Origin: Lentibacter sp.
GTDB lineage: Bacteria; Pseudomonadota; Alphaproteobacteria; Rhodobacterales; Rhodobacteraceae
Direction: 5' to 3'
DNA: 64,000 nt
Assembly (NCBI GenBank): GCA_016744435.1
Contig: JADGEJ010000002.1
Span: 1-64,000, forward strand
Below the pieces are notes generated by a model. It made no database searches. It was not told where the DNA came from and saw only the letters and a program-made list of their open reading frames with translations. This document shows, one piece after another, positions 24,595 to 35,156 of the stretch (positions are counted from its first letter, which is position 1; each line of letters starts with the position of its first letter). The translations under genes and the position numbers were made by a program.

Positions 24595-26202
24595 ATGCTT
24601 GATACCGCCACAAACCGCCCAGAACTGCCTCCCGAAATTGCCCGCCGCCGGACGTTTGCGATCATCTCGCACCCCGACGCTGGCAAGACGACGCTGACAG
24701 AAAAGTTCCTCCTCTATGGTGGCGCTATCCAGATGGCCGGCCAAGTGCGCGCCAAGGGCGAAGCTCGGCGCACCCGCTCTGACTTTATGCAGATGGAAAA
24801 AGACCGTGGCATCTCTGTCTCGGCCTCAGCAATGTCTTTTGATTACAATAACTTACGCTTTAATCTTGTTGACACACCCGGCCACTCGGACTTCTCGGAA
24901 GACACCTATCGCACGCTCACTGCCGTTGACGCAGCGGTGATGGTTATTGACGGGGCCAAGGGCGTTGAAAGCCAGACGCAGAAGCTGTTTGAAGTCTGCC
25001 GCCTGCGCGATTTGCCGATCTTGACCTTCTGTAACAAGATGGACCGCGAAAGCCGGGATATCTTTGAAATCATTGATGAAATTCAAGAGATGCTGGCGAT
25101 AGACGTAACGCCCGCCAGCTGGCCTATCGGCGTCGGCGGTGAGTTCATGGGGTGCTATGATCTGATCAATGACCGGCTTGAACTGATGGATCGCGCTGAC
25201 CGCAACAAAGTCGCAGAAACCATTGAAATCAATGGCTTGGATGATCCGAACCTTGCCAAACACGTGCCTGAGCACCTGCTTGAGAAGTTCCTCGAAGACG
25301 TTGAAATGGCACGCGAATTGCTGCCAAAACTCGATGCGCAGTCGGTGCTCGAAGGCCACATGACACCGATCTGGTTTGGCTCTGCGATCAACTCATTTGG
25401 CGTCAAGGAGCTGATGGACGGTATCGGCGACTATGGCCCAAAACCGCAGATTCAGGTGGCCACTCCAAGGTCGATTTCCCCTGAAGAAACAAAGGTTTCC
25501 GGCTTTGTCTTCAAGGTGCAAGCCAACATGGACCCTAAGCACCGCGACCGCGTTGCTTTTGTGCGCATGGCCTCTGGCCACTTCAAACGTGGCATGAAAC
25601 TGACGCACGTTCGCACCAAAAAACCGATGGCGATCAGCAATCCCGTGCTGTTTCTCGCCTCCGACCGAGAACTCGCCGAAGAGGCTTGGGCAGGCGACAT
25701 CATCGGTATCCCTAATCACGGCCAGTTGCGCATCGGCGATACGCTCACCGAGGGTGAAATGCTGCGCGTTTCCGGCATCCCTTCCTTCGCTCCCGAGCTT
25801 CTGCAAGGCGTGCGCGCAGGCGACCCTATGAAAGCCAAGCACCTCGAAAAAGCGCTGATGCAATTCGCCGAAGAAGGCGCTGCGAAAGTCTTCAAGCCCG
25901 CCATTGGATCTGGCTTTATTGTCGGTGTTGTTGGCGCACTCCAGTTTGAAGTTCTCGCCAGCCGGATCGAGCTGGAATACGGGTTGCCCGTGCGCTTTGA
26001 CAACTCGCAGTTTACCTCAGCAAGATGGGTGAACGGTAATACGCAAGATGTTGATAAGTTTATCGAAAGCAACAAACAGCACATCGCGCATGACAACGAT
26101 GGTGACGTCGTATACTTGACCCGCCTTCAATGGGACATAGACCGCGTCGAACGCGACTATCCCGACATTAAATTGACGGCAACGAAGGAAATGATGGTCT
26201 AG
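24595..26202 (+). CDS. prfC: Peptide chain release factor 3
   Basis: RF3 is the GTPase that recycles RF1 and RF2 from the ribosome after termination. The 535 residues show the G1 loop SHPDAGKTTLTEK, the G2/G3 segments RTRSDFMQMEKDRGIS and VDTPGHSDFSEDTYR, G4 CNKMDRES, and the C-terminal domain ending RDYPDIKLTATKEMM-like. Length fits. The ATG at 24595 gives the usual N-terminus MLDTATNRPELPPEIARRR; an upstream TTG at 24559 is rejected because it has no ribosome site and would extend into the leader. Confidence 0.96.
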   Translation: MLDTATNRPELPPEIARRRTFAIISHPDAGKTTLTEKFLLYGGAIQMAGQVRAKGEARRTRSDFMQMEKDRGISVSASAMSFDYNNLRFNLVDTPGHSDFSEDTYRTLTAVDAAVMVIDGAKGVESQTQKLFEVCRLRDLPILTFCNKMDRESRDIFEIIDEIQEMLAIDVTPASWPIGVGGEFMGCYDLINDRLELMDRADRNKVAETIEINGLDDPNLAKHVPEHLLEKFLEDVEMARELLPKLDAQSVLEGHMTPIWFGSAINSFGVKELMDGIGDYGPKPQIQVATPRSISPEETKVSGFVFKVQANMDPKHRDRVAFVRMASGHFKRGMKLTHVRTKKPMAISNPVLFLASDRELAEEAWAGDIIGIPNHGQLRIGDTLTEGEMLRVSGIPSFAPELLQGVRAGDPMKAKHLEKALMQFAEEGAAKVFKPAIGSGFIVGVVGALQFEVLASRIELEYGLPVRFDNSQFTSARWVNGNTQDVDKFIESNKQHIAHDNDGDVVYLTRLQWDIDRVERDYPDIKLTATKEMMV

Positions 26203-26261
26203 CCGCGCGGCGCATGGCAAGCTTGGCACATGAGCAATTTGGAAATACAGGATAGGACCCG

Positions 26262-27209
26262 ATGAAGTGGGGAATAGTCACCACGGTTAAGGCTGATCTG
26301 CACGACATCGCGAACTTCGCCGCCCACCACCTCGAACTCGGCGCAGACCGGCTTTACATCTATCTAGATGACGACAACGAAGAAGCTTTCAAGCTCCTCA
26401 AAGCTCACCCGAAAATTCGTGTTTTTCGAACCATGGATGAGAATTGGCGCAGCGCCAAGCGGCCCGAAAAACACCAGGCGCGCCAATCTGCAAACGCACG
26501 CCATGCCTATAAGCGCAAGGCAGGCGATGTTGACTGGCTCGCGCATATTGATGTGGACGAGTTCTTGTGGCCCCAAACGCCGCTTGATGAACAGCTTTCA
26601 GCCTTGCCTGCCAGCTGTCAGGTTGCCCGTGTGCGCCCAATTGAGGCGCTTTGCCCAGACCTGCAAGACATCGCAGAAAATGTCACCTATTTCAAAGCGA
26701 TGACCAATGACCGCAAGCAACGACTGGCTGAGACACAGGCCATTTTTCCTACCTTTGGCACGCAGCTAAATGGCGGCTTTTTAAGTCATGTTGCTGGTAA
26801 AGTTTTTGCACGCACCGGGCATGATGACGCGGCCTTCAAGATCCACAACTTCTATGTCGGCGACATTGAAAACCCCGGCCAAACAGAGCTTTTGAACACC
26901 AAGCTTTGCCACCTACATGCGCATAGCTTTGAAGCTTGGATGGCGGCTTACCGCTTTCGCCTGTCAAAGGGCGCCTACCGTTCAGAGCTCAAGCCCAACC
27001 GGCCGCGCGAGCAAGGCGGACTGAGCTTGCATGAGTTGTTAACCTACCTTGAGCAAACTGACGGAGAAGATGGGCTGCGCGCTTTTTACACGGAAGTATG
27101 CACAGCAACTCCAGCCCTGCGCACTCGCCTTAACGACCACGGATTACTGTACAGTTTGAAACTTGATCTAGATACCAAACGCCGCAAACATTTTCCCGAG
27201 TTGGGATAA
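26262..27209 (+). CDS. Glycosyltransferase family 2-like protein (PF13704 type)
   Basis: The 315 residues start MKWGIVTTVKADLHDIANFAAHH, typical of the Glyco_tranf_2_4 family, followed by a DDDNEE segment and the metal/nucleotide-binding HIDVDEFLWP. It presumably transfers a sugar from a nucleotide donor to a surface glycan. There is no membrane segment. It lies 59 bases downstream of prfC and upstream of the DEAD-box helicase; neither neighbour suggests a role. Roseobacters carry many paralogues of this family. Confidence 0.82.
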   Translation: MKWGIVTTVKADLHDIANFAAHHLELGADRLYIYLDDDNEEAFKLLKAHPKIRVFRTMDENWRSAKRPEKHQARQSANARHAYKRKAGDVDWLAHIDVDEFLWPQTPLDEQLSALPASCQVARVRPIEALCPDLQDIAENVTYFKAMTNDRKQRLAETQAIFPTFGTQLNGGFLSHVAGKVFARTGHDDAAFKIHNFYVGDIENPGQTELLNTKLCHLHAHSFEAWMAAYRFRLSKGAYRSELKPNRPREQGGLSLHELLTYLEQTDGEDGLRAFYTEVCTATPALRTRLNDHGLLYSLKLDLDTKRRKHFPELG

Positions 27210-27294
27210 TAATGGCAGAAAGTCGCTACTGTTTCGGTTTTCGCAGCAAGAATACCACGTAAAGGGGCAAATCTGCTTGAGAAATGCCGGATGA

Positions 27295-27324
27295 TTGACC
27301 CTGCTCTATTTTTTGATGTAAACA
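27295..27324 (+). promoter_or_regulatory. Candidate sigma70 promoter of the DEAD-box helicase
   Basis: TTGACC (27295-27300) and TAAACA (27319-27324) are 18 bases apart on the strand of the helicase, leaving a leader of about 90 bases. The same -35 hexamer and a similar -10 occur before nuoA. No other promoter-like pair stood out in the 209-base gap. Confidence 0.4.
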
Positions 27325-27418
27325 GCGCGCATGGGTTGCACAGGCAAAAGCCGGGCCAGACGGGCCGAACCCAAACCATATGCTACGGGCATAAACTGTC
27401 CGTAAAACACGGATACAC

Positions 27419-28909
27419 ATGACAAAATTCTCAGATCTGAATCTTGGCCCTAAGGTTCTCAAAGCCGTGGCCGAAACTGGCTACGAAACACCCACTCCTA
27501 TTCAGGCTGGAGCGATTCCTCCGGCGCTTGAAGGCCGCGACGTTTTGGGCATCGCTCAAACAGGCACGGGCAAGACCGCGTCTTTCACGCTTCCGATGAT
27601 TTCGATGCTGGCCCGGGGCCGCGCACGTGCACGGATGCCGCGCTCACTGGTGCTTTGCCCGACACGTGAGCTGGCGGCGCAGGTTGCCGAAAACTTTGAC
27701 ACTTACGCCAAAAACGTGAGACTCACAAAAGCGCTGCTAATTGGTGGCGTCAGCTTCAAAGAGCAAGAGGCGGTGATCAACCGGGGTGCCGATGTTCTCA
27801 TTGCAACACCAGGCCGCCTGCTTGACCATTTCGAGCGCGGTGGGCTTTTGCTGACGGGCGTGCAAATTATGGTTGTTGATGAGGCCGATAGAATGCTTGA
27901 TATGGGCTTTATCCCCGATATCGAGCGAATCTTTAGCCTCACGCCATTCACACGCCAAACCCTGTTCTTCTCGGCAACTATGGCGCCCGAGATTGAGCGG
28001 ATTACAAACACCTTCTTGTCCAACCCTGTGCGCGTTGAAGTTGCACGTCAAGCGACCACGTCGGAGACGATTACGCAGTCTGTCGTTATGTTCAAAGGGT
28101 CTCGCAAAGACCGTGAAGCCAGTGAGAAACGCGCGCTTTTGCGGTCTCTTATCGAGAGCGAAGGCGAGAAGTGCAAAAACGCGATCATCTTCTGCAACCG
28201 CAAGTCTGACGTAGATATTGTCGCCAAGTCGATGAAAAAAAACGGGCTTGATGCTGCCGCTATCCACGGTGATCTCGACCAATCACAGCGCATGCGCACG
28301 CTTGCCGAGTTCCGCGATGGCACCCTGCGTTTTCTCGTGGCGTCAGACGTCGCCGCGCGCGGGCTCGACATTCCAAACGTGAGCCATGTGTTCAACTTTG
28401 ATGTTCCGAGCCATGCGGAAGACTATGTTCACCGTATCGGACGCACAGGCCGCGCGGGCAAACTCGGCACCACGATCATGATTTGCTCACAGCGTGACGA
28501 GCGCAACATGGCTGACATTGAGCGCTTGGTTAAGCACGAAATCCCCCGGGCGGAAGGCGCTGTTACCTCAGCTCCGGCGGCAGAAAAGCCAGCGGGTGAA
28601 GACAAGCCCAAAGCCGAGCGCAAGCCGCGTGCCCCCCGAAAGCCCAAGGCCGAAGTGACACAGGACGCGACAGCACCGCAAGAGGCTGCTCCAGATCAGA
28701 AAGAACAAGCCTCAGCGGAAGCGCCGGATTCTCCGAAAGACACGCAAAGCAAACCCGCTGCTCGCAATCGAAAACGCGGCAACCGCTCTGGTGAGCAAAA
28801 CAAGGGAAGCCGCTCAAACGACCAGAATAAGAGCAGCAACCCCCAGAATGCCACCCTAGGCGACGACATGCCATCCTTCATCGCCAAAAGCTTTGAAGAC
28901 CGCATGTAG
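27419..28909 (+). CDS. DEAD-box ATP-dependent RNA helicase (RhlE-like)
   Basis: The 496 residues contain all helicase motifs: Q motif PTPIQ, AQTGTGKT, PTRELA, TPGR, VDEADRMLDMGF, FSAT, and in the second RecA domain HGDLDQSQR, ARGLDIP and HRIGRTGRAG. After about residue 380 comes a low-complexity Lys/Pro/Ala/Asn/Arg tail, which in RhlE-type helicases binds RNA or RNase partners. It remodels RNA. The next gene, convergent, is RNase J, so a functional link to RNA decay is plausible. Start follows a candidate promoter. Confidence 0.93.
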   Translation: MTKFSDLNLGPKVLKAVAETGYETPTPIQAGAIPPALEGRDVLGIAQTGTGKTASFTLPMISMLARGRARARMPRSLVLCPTRELAAQVAENFDTYAKNVRLTKALLIGGVSFKEQEAVINRGADVLIATPGRLLDHFERGGLLLTGVQIMVVDEADRMLDMGFIPDIERIFSLTPFTRQTLFFSATMAPEIERITNTFLSNPVRVEVARQATTSETITQSVVMFKGSRKDREASEKRALLRSLIESEGEKCKNAIIFCNRKSDVDIVAKSMKKNGLDAAAIHGDLDQSQRMRTLAEFRDGTLRFLVASDVAARGLDIPNVSHVFNFDVPSHAEDYVHRIGRTGRAGKLGTTIMICSQRDERNMADIERLVKHEIPRAEGAVTSAPAAEKPAGEDKPKAERKPRAPRKPKAEVTQDATAPQEAAPDQKEQASAEAPDSPKDTQSKPAARNRKRGNRSGEQNKGSRSNDQNKSSNPQNATLGDDMPSFIAKSFEDRM

Positions 28910-28943
28910 GTAAACCACCTAGCTCAAACGGGAAATAGTGTGT

Positions 28944-28963
28944 GCCGGCTTATTGTAGCCGGC
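28944..28963. repeat. Hairpin between the helicase and RNase J genes
   Basis: GCCGGCT and AGCCGGC form a perfect 7-bp stem around TATTGT. It spans the RNase J stop codon and lies 34 bases after the helicase stop. Neither side has a T-tract, so it may be a weak bidirectional stop or an mRNA-end stabiliser for both convergent genes. Confidence 0.5.
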
Positions 28964-30617
28964 TCACGATCACGCTGACTTCCGGTTTTTTACCAATCTC
29001 GTCTTGGCATGTTCTACGAACAATCTTGCGCAGTTCCTCTTCGATTTTGGTATCGTTAACGAGCGTCTTTTCGCTCGCGCGACCGAGAAATTGCGACATG
29101 TCCTCCTCCAAAACCTCTACCAATCCGGCCTTGCTACGGCCTGTTTCAGGCATACCCTTTAGTTCGCACCAAGGATCTCCCAAAGGCTCGCCGTCTTCAT
29201 CCAGAATCACAGTAACAACGACAAGCCCATTGAGCGCCATGCGAATACGGTCACGCACAATGCCGTCAAGCGCGCCAATCTGGGTTGAGCCATCAAGGTA
29301 GCGGCGGCCTGTTTCAACGTACTCGGCCACACGCGGAGCGTTGCCTGACAGATCAATCATCATGCCGTTCACGGCGACGATACTCTGGCGCCCTTTGTCT
29401 TCCGTCATGCGCGCATGTTCTCGTAGATGTCGGTGTTCGCCGTGCATCGGGATCACCATGGCTGGGTTAATCAGGTCTTGCGCTTTGGCAAGATCTGGCC
29501 GGTTGGCATGGCCCGATACGTGGTAAAGCCCATCGCTGTCATCAACCACATCGACACCTTTCACCGATAGCTGGTTGATGATCGAAATCACCCCACGCTC
29601 ATTGCCGGGAATTGTCTTGGAGGAGAACAAGAACAGGTCTCCATCTTTCAGAGATATCCCGTTGAACTTCCCTCGGGCCAACTGCGCACTTGCAGCGCGA
29701 CGCTCGCCCTGGCTGCCTGTCACCAGCAACATCAGGTTCTCGCGCGGCACGCTGCGCGCGTCTTCAATAGAAACAACGGTTGGAAAAGACTTCAACACGC
29801 CTGTCTCGATGGAAGCTTCGACCATACGCCGCATAGAGCGGCCCATCAGGCAAATAGAGCGCCCTGCCCGTTCGCCAGCTTCCGCGAGTGTCTTCACACG
29901 TGCGACATTGGAGGCAAATGTCGTTGCCACAACCAAGCTCTCGGCCCCACGAACTAGCATCTCAAGGTTGTCGCCAAGCTCACTTTCCGATCGGCCAGCG
30001 CTCTTGGAGAAAACATTGGTTGAATCACAGATCATTGCCTTGATCCCACCTTTGCCAATCTCCTCCCAGAGAGCCTCATCAAACGGTTCCCCAACGATCG
30101 GCTCATGGTCAATTTTGAAGTCCCCAGTATGGAACACGCGTCCACCTTCGGTTTCGATAAGCAACGACGCACTCTCAGGGATTGAATGCGAGACAGGCAC
30201 AAAACTGACTTTGAAAGGCCCAGCATCAACCTTTGCGGGGTATGCCTCAACGGTCGTAACAGCCTTATCGCCATGGCCATGCTCAGACAGCTTTCGCCGT
30301 GCGATGTTGGCCGTGAAGGCGCGCGCATAAACCGGCGCGCCTAGCTCTCCAAAGAAATGGCCAACAGCGCCAACGTGATCTTCATGCGCATGGGTGATAA
30401 AGATCGCATCGAGGCGGTCTTTGCGCTCAATGAGCCAGCTCATATCGGGGAAGATCAAATCCACCCCCGGGCTCGTGTCCATGTCCGGAAATGTCACGCC
30501 AAGATCAACCAGAATGTAGCGCTCACGGCCCTCTGGCCCATAGCCATAGACGTAAGCGTTCATGCCGATCTCGCCTGCCCCGCCAAGGGGAAGGTAAACT
30601 AGCCGTTGGGTGCTCAT
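28950..30617 (-). CDS. rnj: Ribonuclease J
   Basis: RNase J is a metallo-beta-lactamase endonuclease and 5'-3' exonuclease that matures and degrades RNA, a key RNase in alphaproteobacteria. The 555 residues show the zinc motif HAHEDHVGAVGHF, HTGDFK, DSTNVFSKSAGRSE (beta-CASP) and the C-terminal SGHANRPDL..PMHGEHRHL. Its start overlaps coaX by four bases, so it is the last gene of the nuo-birA-coaX-rnj transcript. It converges on the DEAD-box helicase. Confidence 0.95.
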   Translation of the reverse strand: MSTQRLVYLPLGGAGEIGMNAYVYGYGPEGRERYILVDLGVTFPDMDTSPGVDLIFPDMSWLIERKDRLDAIFITHAHEDHVGAVGHFFGELGAPVYARAFTANIARRKLSEHGHGDKAVTTVEAYPAKVDAGPFKVSFVPVSHSIPESASLLIETEGGRVFHTGDFKIDHEPIVGEPFDEALWEEIGKGGIKAMICDSTNVFSKSAGRSESELGDNLEMLVRGAESLVVATTFASNVARVKTLAEAGERAGRSICLMGRSMRRMVEASIETGVLKSFPTVVSIEDARSVPRENLMLLVTGSQGERRAASAQLARGKFNGISLKDGDLFLFSSKTIPGNERGVISIINQLSVKGVDVVDDSDGLYHVSGHANRPDLAKAQDLINPAMVIPMHGEHRHLREHARMTEDKGRQSIVAVNGMMIDLSGNAPRVAEYVETGRRYLDGSTQIGALDGIVRDRIRMALNGLVVVTVILDEDGEPLGDPWCELKGMPETGRSKAGLVEVLEEDMSQFLGRASEKTLVNDTKIEEELRKIVRRTCQDEIGKKPEVSVIVSRLQ

Positions 30618-31393
30618 GCGTTGCCCTGCTCTTTGTTATATTGGTGGATGACGCGCAGTCCATGCATCGTCAGGTCATCTTCGATGGTGTCAAAAAGTTC
30701 TTCGCCCTGTGCAAACAGGGGTGCAAGCCCGCCTGTTCCAAGGACTTTCATAGGTTTTCCATATTCATCGCGCACACGGTTAATCAACCCTTTAATGAGG
30801 CCAACATAACCCCAGAAAATACCGGACTGAATACAGGCAACCGTGTTGGTACCTATGACTTTTTCAGGCTGAGTTATGTCCACATGTGGCAAAGCAGCCG
30901 CGCCTTGGTGTAGCGCCTCAAGGGATAGGTTTACGCCGGGAGCAATGACACCACCAACATAAGCCCCGTCTTCGGCGACAACATCAATGTTGGTTGCGGT
31001 CCCGAAATCGATAACCATCGCGTCTCCTCCGTGCCTGTCAAAGCAACCCGCTGCATTTGCTAGCCTGTCAGGGCCAACACCTGTGCTTGGGTCAACCCGC
31101 GGCAAAACAGGCAGCAAACACTCTGGTTTTCCAACGACGAGTGGGCGGCAATCAAAAAAGCGGTCTGCAAAAACGCGCAGGTTCCAGACAACACGTGGCA
31201 CAGTCGAGCTGATTACAACCTCGGTAATGTCTGTCTCGATTTTGTAGTGCTTGATTAGCGTCGTATACCACGTGAAGTAGGCGTCGGCTGTGCGCGCGTG
31301 GTGCGTTGAAGTTCGCAAGGTGCAAAGCCACTTCGTGCCATCCCAGATTGAGAAAACAGTATTGGTATTTCCGCAATCGATTGCCAACAACAT
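30614..31393 (-). CDS. coaX: Type III pantothenate kinase
   Basis: CoaX phosphorylates pantothenate, the first step to coenzyme A. The 259 residues have the family blocks LAIDCGNTNTVFSIWDG (phosphate loop), GPDRLANAAG, VIDFGTATNIDVV and GGVIAPG. It is an ASKHA-fold kinase without feedback sensitivity to CoA. birA ends 12 bases upstream and rnj overlaps it by four bases, so all are on the nuo transcript. The gene order nuoN-birA-coaX-rnj is common in Rhodobacterales. Confidence 0.95.
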   Translation of the reverse strand: MLLAIDCGNTNTVFSIWDGTKWLCTLRTSTHHARTADAYFTWYTTLIKHYKIETDITEVVISSTVPRVVWNLRVFADRFFDCRPLVVGKPECLLPVLPRVDPSTGVGPDRLANAAGCFDRHGGDAMVIDFGTATNIDVVAEDGAYVGGVIAPGVNLSLEALHQGAAALPHVDITQPEKVIGTNTVACIQSGIFWGYVGLIKGLINRVRDEYGKPMKVLGTGGLAPLFAQGEELFDTIEDDLTMHGLRVIHQYNKEQGNA

Positions 31394-31405
31394 GGCCGAG
31401 ACTCC

Positions 31406-32146
31406 TTAGTTAAAGAATACATCCGCCGCCGGAATGGCGACGCGTCCTTTGTGGGTGGATAGAACAAGATGCCCCAACTCATCCACCGTTTCAAACACAC
31501 CATGAGTTTCGTCGCGCATGGTGCGGGCGCGGATTTGTTCCCCTAGCTTAGCGGCACGCGCAAGCCAAGCTTCTTTAATGGGCAAAAAGCCGTGTTGAGC
31601 AAACTGTGCCTCCCACGGAGCATAGGCCGCTGCAAGATGGTCCAGAAACTCCAAGGGGCTTACTACTGCTTGTGTTTCGGCCTTTAATGAAACTGGCGTC
31701 ACCGCGCCCTCTTCCACGTCGGCAGCGCTTGGAGCTTCCGCCAAGTTCACACCGATACCTATGATCAAGCCATTGGGAACGCTCTCCAGCAAGATTCCGG
31801 CCAGCTTGCCACCGCTCAACAGCACATCATTGGGCCACTTGAGCGACAGCCTTGCTTGTGGGCCCGCGATAGTGCGTATCGCATCGTAGAGCGCCAGTGA
31901 GGCGGTGAACGAGCGCAGGCTCATTATCGCCGGATCACTCAGGTTGGGCAGTATCAGGCTAGCGCCGAAGTTGCCTTTGGGCTGGGTCCAGGCGCGGCCT
32001 CGCCTCCCACGTGCGGCTGTTTGCTCATGGGAGAATATCCACGTCGGGCCAGCCACCTCATGTGCAACGCGTGCGGCTTCAGCATTGGTGCTATCAACGC
32101 TTTGCAAAACACGTTGGCCGTAGCCGTGCGGCCAAATCGGGCTCAT
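31406..32146 (-). CDS. birA: Biotin-[acetyl-CoA-carboxylase] ligase
   Basis: BirA attaches biotin to AccB and other carrier proteins through biotinyl-AMP. The 246 residues hold the catalytic loop GRRGRAW within HEQTAARGRRGR, KWPNDVLLSGGKLAGILLE and the C-terminal SH3-like domain. It lacks the N-terminal winged helix of the E. coli protein, so it cannot act as a biotin repressor. Its likely substrates in this window are AccB (3996-4496) and the biotinyl domain of LiuD (54929-56878). It follows nuoN by ten bases. Confidence 0.94.
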   Translation of the reverse strand: MSPIWPHGYGQRVLQSVDSTNAEAARVAHEVAGPTWIFSHEQTAARGRRGRAWTQPKGNFGASLILPNLSDPAIMSLRSFTASLALYDAIRTIAGPQARLSLKWPNDVLLSGGKLAGILLESVPNGLIIGIGVNLAEAPSAADVEEGAVTPVSLKAETQAVVSPLEFLDHLAAAYAPWEAQFAQHGFLPIKEAWLARAAKLGEQIRARTMRDETHGVFETVDELGHLVLSTHKGRVAIPAADVFFN

Positions 32147-32156
32147 CTCGAAAGCC

Positions 32157-33596
32157 TTAATTTACCAGCGCCAAAGCCGCTGTTGCCGCAGCGCTGTCGA
32201 CCCCGAAGAGGTTGACAACCCCTACCAGCATGATTGCCGCAGAACCAACCAACAGAACCCAAAGAACAGGTGCGCGCACCTCATCAAGGCCTTGCTCAGT
32301 CTCTTCGCCGAAATACATATAGTAGACGATGCGCAGGTAGTAGAAGGCGCCGATTGCCGAGGCGACAGCGCTTGCTACAACAAGCCAGAACAAGCCAGCC
32401 TCAACACCGGCACGCCAAACGCCCAGCTTAGCAAAGAAGCCAAGCATCGGAGGCACGCCAGCTAGGCTGAACATCAATATCAACAGCGCCAGAGCTTTAC
32501 CTGGTTCTACCTTAGAGTAGAGGTTGAGTGAGCTGATGTCAGTCACAGGCTGGCCGTCACGTTCCATGCTGAGGATGAAGGCAAAAGTGCCAATGTTCAT
32601 CGTCACATAGATCGCCATATAGGTGAGCATCGCTTCAACACCGAGAGCTGTGCCCGCTGCGAGGCCGATCATGGCATAGCCCATATGCGCGATTGAGGAA
32701 TAAGCCATCAGGCGTTTGATGTTAGTTTGTCCGATCGCAGCGATTGCGCCAAGGAACATCGACAACACGGAGAGAACGGCAAGCACCTGGCTCCAGTCGG
32801 CTGAAACGCCGCCAAAAGCGTCGTGCAACACACGCGCGAACAGTGCCATCGCCGCCACTTTTGGGGCGGTGGCAAAGAAGGCAGTTACCGGAGTTGGCGA
32901 GCCTTCGTAAACGTCTGGTGTCCACATGTGAAAAGGAACCGCGCTGACTTTGAAGGCGAGGCCCGCTATCACGAAGACAAGACCGAAGAGCAAACCAACG
33001 GGTGCGAGCCCCTCGCCCGCAGCGGCGATGATCCCGGTGAACAGTGTGGTCCCTGCGTAGCCATAAACCAGCGATGAGCCGTAAAGCAGCAAACCCGAAC
33101 TTAGCGCACCAAGCACGAAGTACTTGAGGCCTGCTTCCGTTGAACGAACAGAGTCTCGACGCATGGCCGCGATCACGTAAAGCGCGAGCGATTGCAGCTC
33201 AAGGCCCATATATAACGCCATCAAGTCGCCCGCAGAAACCATAAACATCATGCCGACAACGCTGAGCGCGATGAGGATCGGATATTCAAACTTCATCATA
33301 TTGCGACGTTCAAGAAACCCCATGCCCATAACAAGCACAACGGCTGCCGACAGCAAGATCGTCACTTTAGCGAAACGCGCAAAAGCATCATCTTGGAACA
33401 TGCCACCGAAGGCGCTTTGTGCGCCACCGTCGTTAAGCCCAATGAAAGCCGCTATCACGAGGAACACCGCCGCAGTCACATAGGTGAGCGTGCCTGCAAG
33501 CTTGTCTTTGCCCGTATAGACGGCGAAGACCAAAGCCAGCATCGCATAGACGGCAATCAGGATTTCCGGCAGGATTATATTCAGATCGGCCTGCAT
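32157..33596 (-). CDS. nuoN: NADH-quinone oxidoreductase subunit N
   Basis: NuoN is one of three antiporter-like, proton-pumping membrane subunits of complex I. The 479 residues form about fourteen transmembrane helices; the conserved lysine-bearing helix and [12 protein letters not shown]-type loop ([10 protein letters not shown]) are visible. It ends a run of nuo genes that share overlaps or tiny gaps, and birA follows. The start has TCTCC complement, i.e. GGAGA, upstream. Confidence 0.96.
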   Translation of the reverse strand: MQADLNIILPEILIAVYAMLALVFAVYTGKDKLAGTLTYVTAAVFLVIAAFIGLNDGGAQSAFGGMFQDDAFARFAKVTILLSAAVVLVMGMGFLERRNMMKFEYPILIALSVVGMMFMVSAGDLMALYMGLELQSLALYVIAAMRRDSVRSTEAGLKYFVLGALSSGLLLYGSSLVYGYAGTTLFTGIIAAAGEGLAPVGLLFGLVFVIAGLAFKVSAVPFHMWTPDVYEGSPTPVTAFFATAPKVAAMALFARVLHDAFGGVSADWSQVLAVLSVLSMFLGAIAAIGQTNIKRLMAYSSIAHMGYAMIGLAAGTALGVEAMLTYMAIYVTMNIGTFAFILSMERDGQPVTDISSLNLYSKVEPGKALALLILMFSLAGVPPMLGFFAKLGVWRAGVEAGLFWLVVASAVASAIGAFYYLRIVYYMYFGEETEQGLDEVRAPVLWVLLVGSAAIMLVGVVNLFGVDSAAATAALALVN

Positions 33597-33608
33597 GTTT
33601 TCTCTCCG

Positions 33609-35156
33609 TTAGTGCGATTGCGCCATGGTTGTGGCGGCGCGGCCTGCATCATGCAGGGCTGTTTCGTAATTCAAGACAAAGGCTTTCACCGATGGCCCGA
33701 TGATATCAGTCACGAGGCTTGGATAAACGCCAAGCAACAACGTCATGGCCACAAGCGGCGCAAAGATCGCCTTTTCGCGGTTTGTCATGTCGCTGATTGT
33801 TTTCAGACTTTCTTTGATGAGGTCGCCCAGCACAACGCGGCGATAGAGCCACAGTGCGTAAGCCGCTGACAAGATCACGCCCGACGTGGCCACGGCTGCG
33901 ACCCAGGTATTAACCTTGAAAATGCCGACCAGCGTGAGGAATTCGCCGACAAACCCCGAGGTGCCGGGTAGGCCGACGTTGGCCATAGTGAAGAACATGA
34001 AGATCAGCGCATAGGCTGGCATGCGGTTGACAAGGCCGCCGTAAGCGTCGATCTCGCGGGTGTGCATACGGTCGTAAATAACGCCGACACAGAGGAAGAG
34101 AGCACCGGAGATGAAGCCGTGGCTGATCATCTGAAAGATCGCACCATCAACGCCTTGTTGGTTGGCGGCGAAGATACCCATGGTGACAAAGCCCATGTGC
34201 GCAACAGAGGAATAAGCAATCAGTTTTTTCATGTCTTCCTGAACCATCGCCACAAGCGAGGTATACACGATCGCGATCGCGGACATCCAAAGCACCATCG
34301 GCGTGAGCACATCTGCGCCTACCGGGAACATTGGCAAACTAAAGCGCAGGAAGCCATAGCCGCCCATTTTCAACAGGATCGCTGCGAGCACTACGGAGCC
34401 CGCGGTTGGTGCTTGGACGTGTGCGTCTGGCAGCCAAGTATGCACTGGCCACATTGGCATTTTCACCGCAAAACTGGCAAAGAAAGCTAGGAACAGAAGC
34501 GTCTGCAGGCCACCCACGACTTGAACGCCGAGGATGTTAAAATTCTCGTGGCCAAAGCTGTGGTTCATCAGTGTCGGAATGTCTGTCGTTCCGGCATCCG
34601 CGAACATTGCGACCATGGCCACCAGCATGAGAACCGAGCCAAAGAACGTATAGAGAAAGAACTTGAAGCTCGCATAAATGCGGTTCGCCCCGCCCCAGAT
34701 ACCGATAATCAGGAACATCGGGATAAGGCCTGCTTCAAAGAACAGGTAGAACAAGACCAGATCGAGCGCCATGAACACACCAAGCATCAGCGTTTCGAGA
34801 AGCAGGAATGCGATCATATATTCCTTCACACGGGTGTTCACACTCCAACTGGCGGCAATCGTCAGTGGCATCATGAAGGTGGTCAGCATCACGAAGAGAA
34901 CGCTAATTCCGTCCACGCCCATCTTGTAGGTAAGACCCATCAACCATGAGCGCTCTTCAACCATCTGAAAACCGGTATCAGAAGCGTCAAAATCCGACAG
35001 GATAAACAGCGAAACCAGGAAGGTAATCGACGTGGCCAGAAGGGCTACCCACTTCGCGTTACGCTTGGCCGCCTCGTCTTCACCACGCAAAAATAGCGCG
35101 AGGATCAGAGCCGCGATTGCAGGAATGAAGGTGACAATGGAGAGAAGATTGTCCAT
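33609..35156 (-). CDS. nuoM: NADH-quinone oxidoreductase subunit M
   Basis: NuoM is an antiporter-like proton-pumping subunit of complex I. The 515 residues contain about fourteen membrane helices and the typical [19 protein letters not shown] and [13 protein letters not shown] segments. The ATG at 35156 overlaps the nuoL stop (ATGA), which fixes the start; a longer frame to 35186 is rejected. nuoN follows after 12 bases. Confidence 0.97.
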   Translation of the reverse strand: MDNLLSIVTFIPAIAALILALFLRGEDEAAKRNAKWVALLATSITFLVSLFILSDFDASDTGFQMVEERSWLMGLTYKMGVDGISVLFVMLTTFMMPLTIAASWSVNTRVKEYMIAFLLLETLMLGVFMALDLVLFYLFFEAGLIPMFLIIGIWGGANRIYASFKFFLYTFFGSVLMLVAMVAMFADAGTTDIPTLMNHSFGHENFNILGVQVVGGLQTLLFLAFFASFAVKMPMWPVHTWLPDAHVQAPTAGSVVLAAILLKMGGYGFLRFSLPMFPVGADVLTPMVLWMSAIAIVYTSLVAMVQEDMKKLIAYSSVAHMGFVTMGIFAANQQGVDGAIFQMISHGFISGALFLCVGVIYDRMHTREIDAYGGLVNRMPAYALIFMFFTMANVGLPGTSGFVGEFLTLVGIFKVNTWVAAVATSGVILSAAYALWLYRRVVLGDLIKESLKTISDMTNREKAIFAPLVAMTLLLGVYPSLVTDIIGPSVKAFVLNYETALHDAGRAATTMAQSH

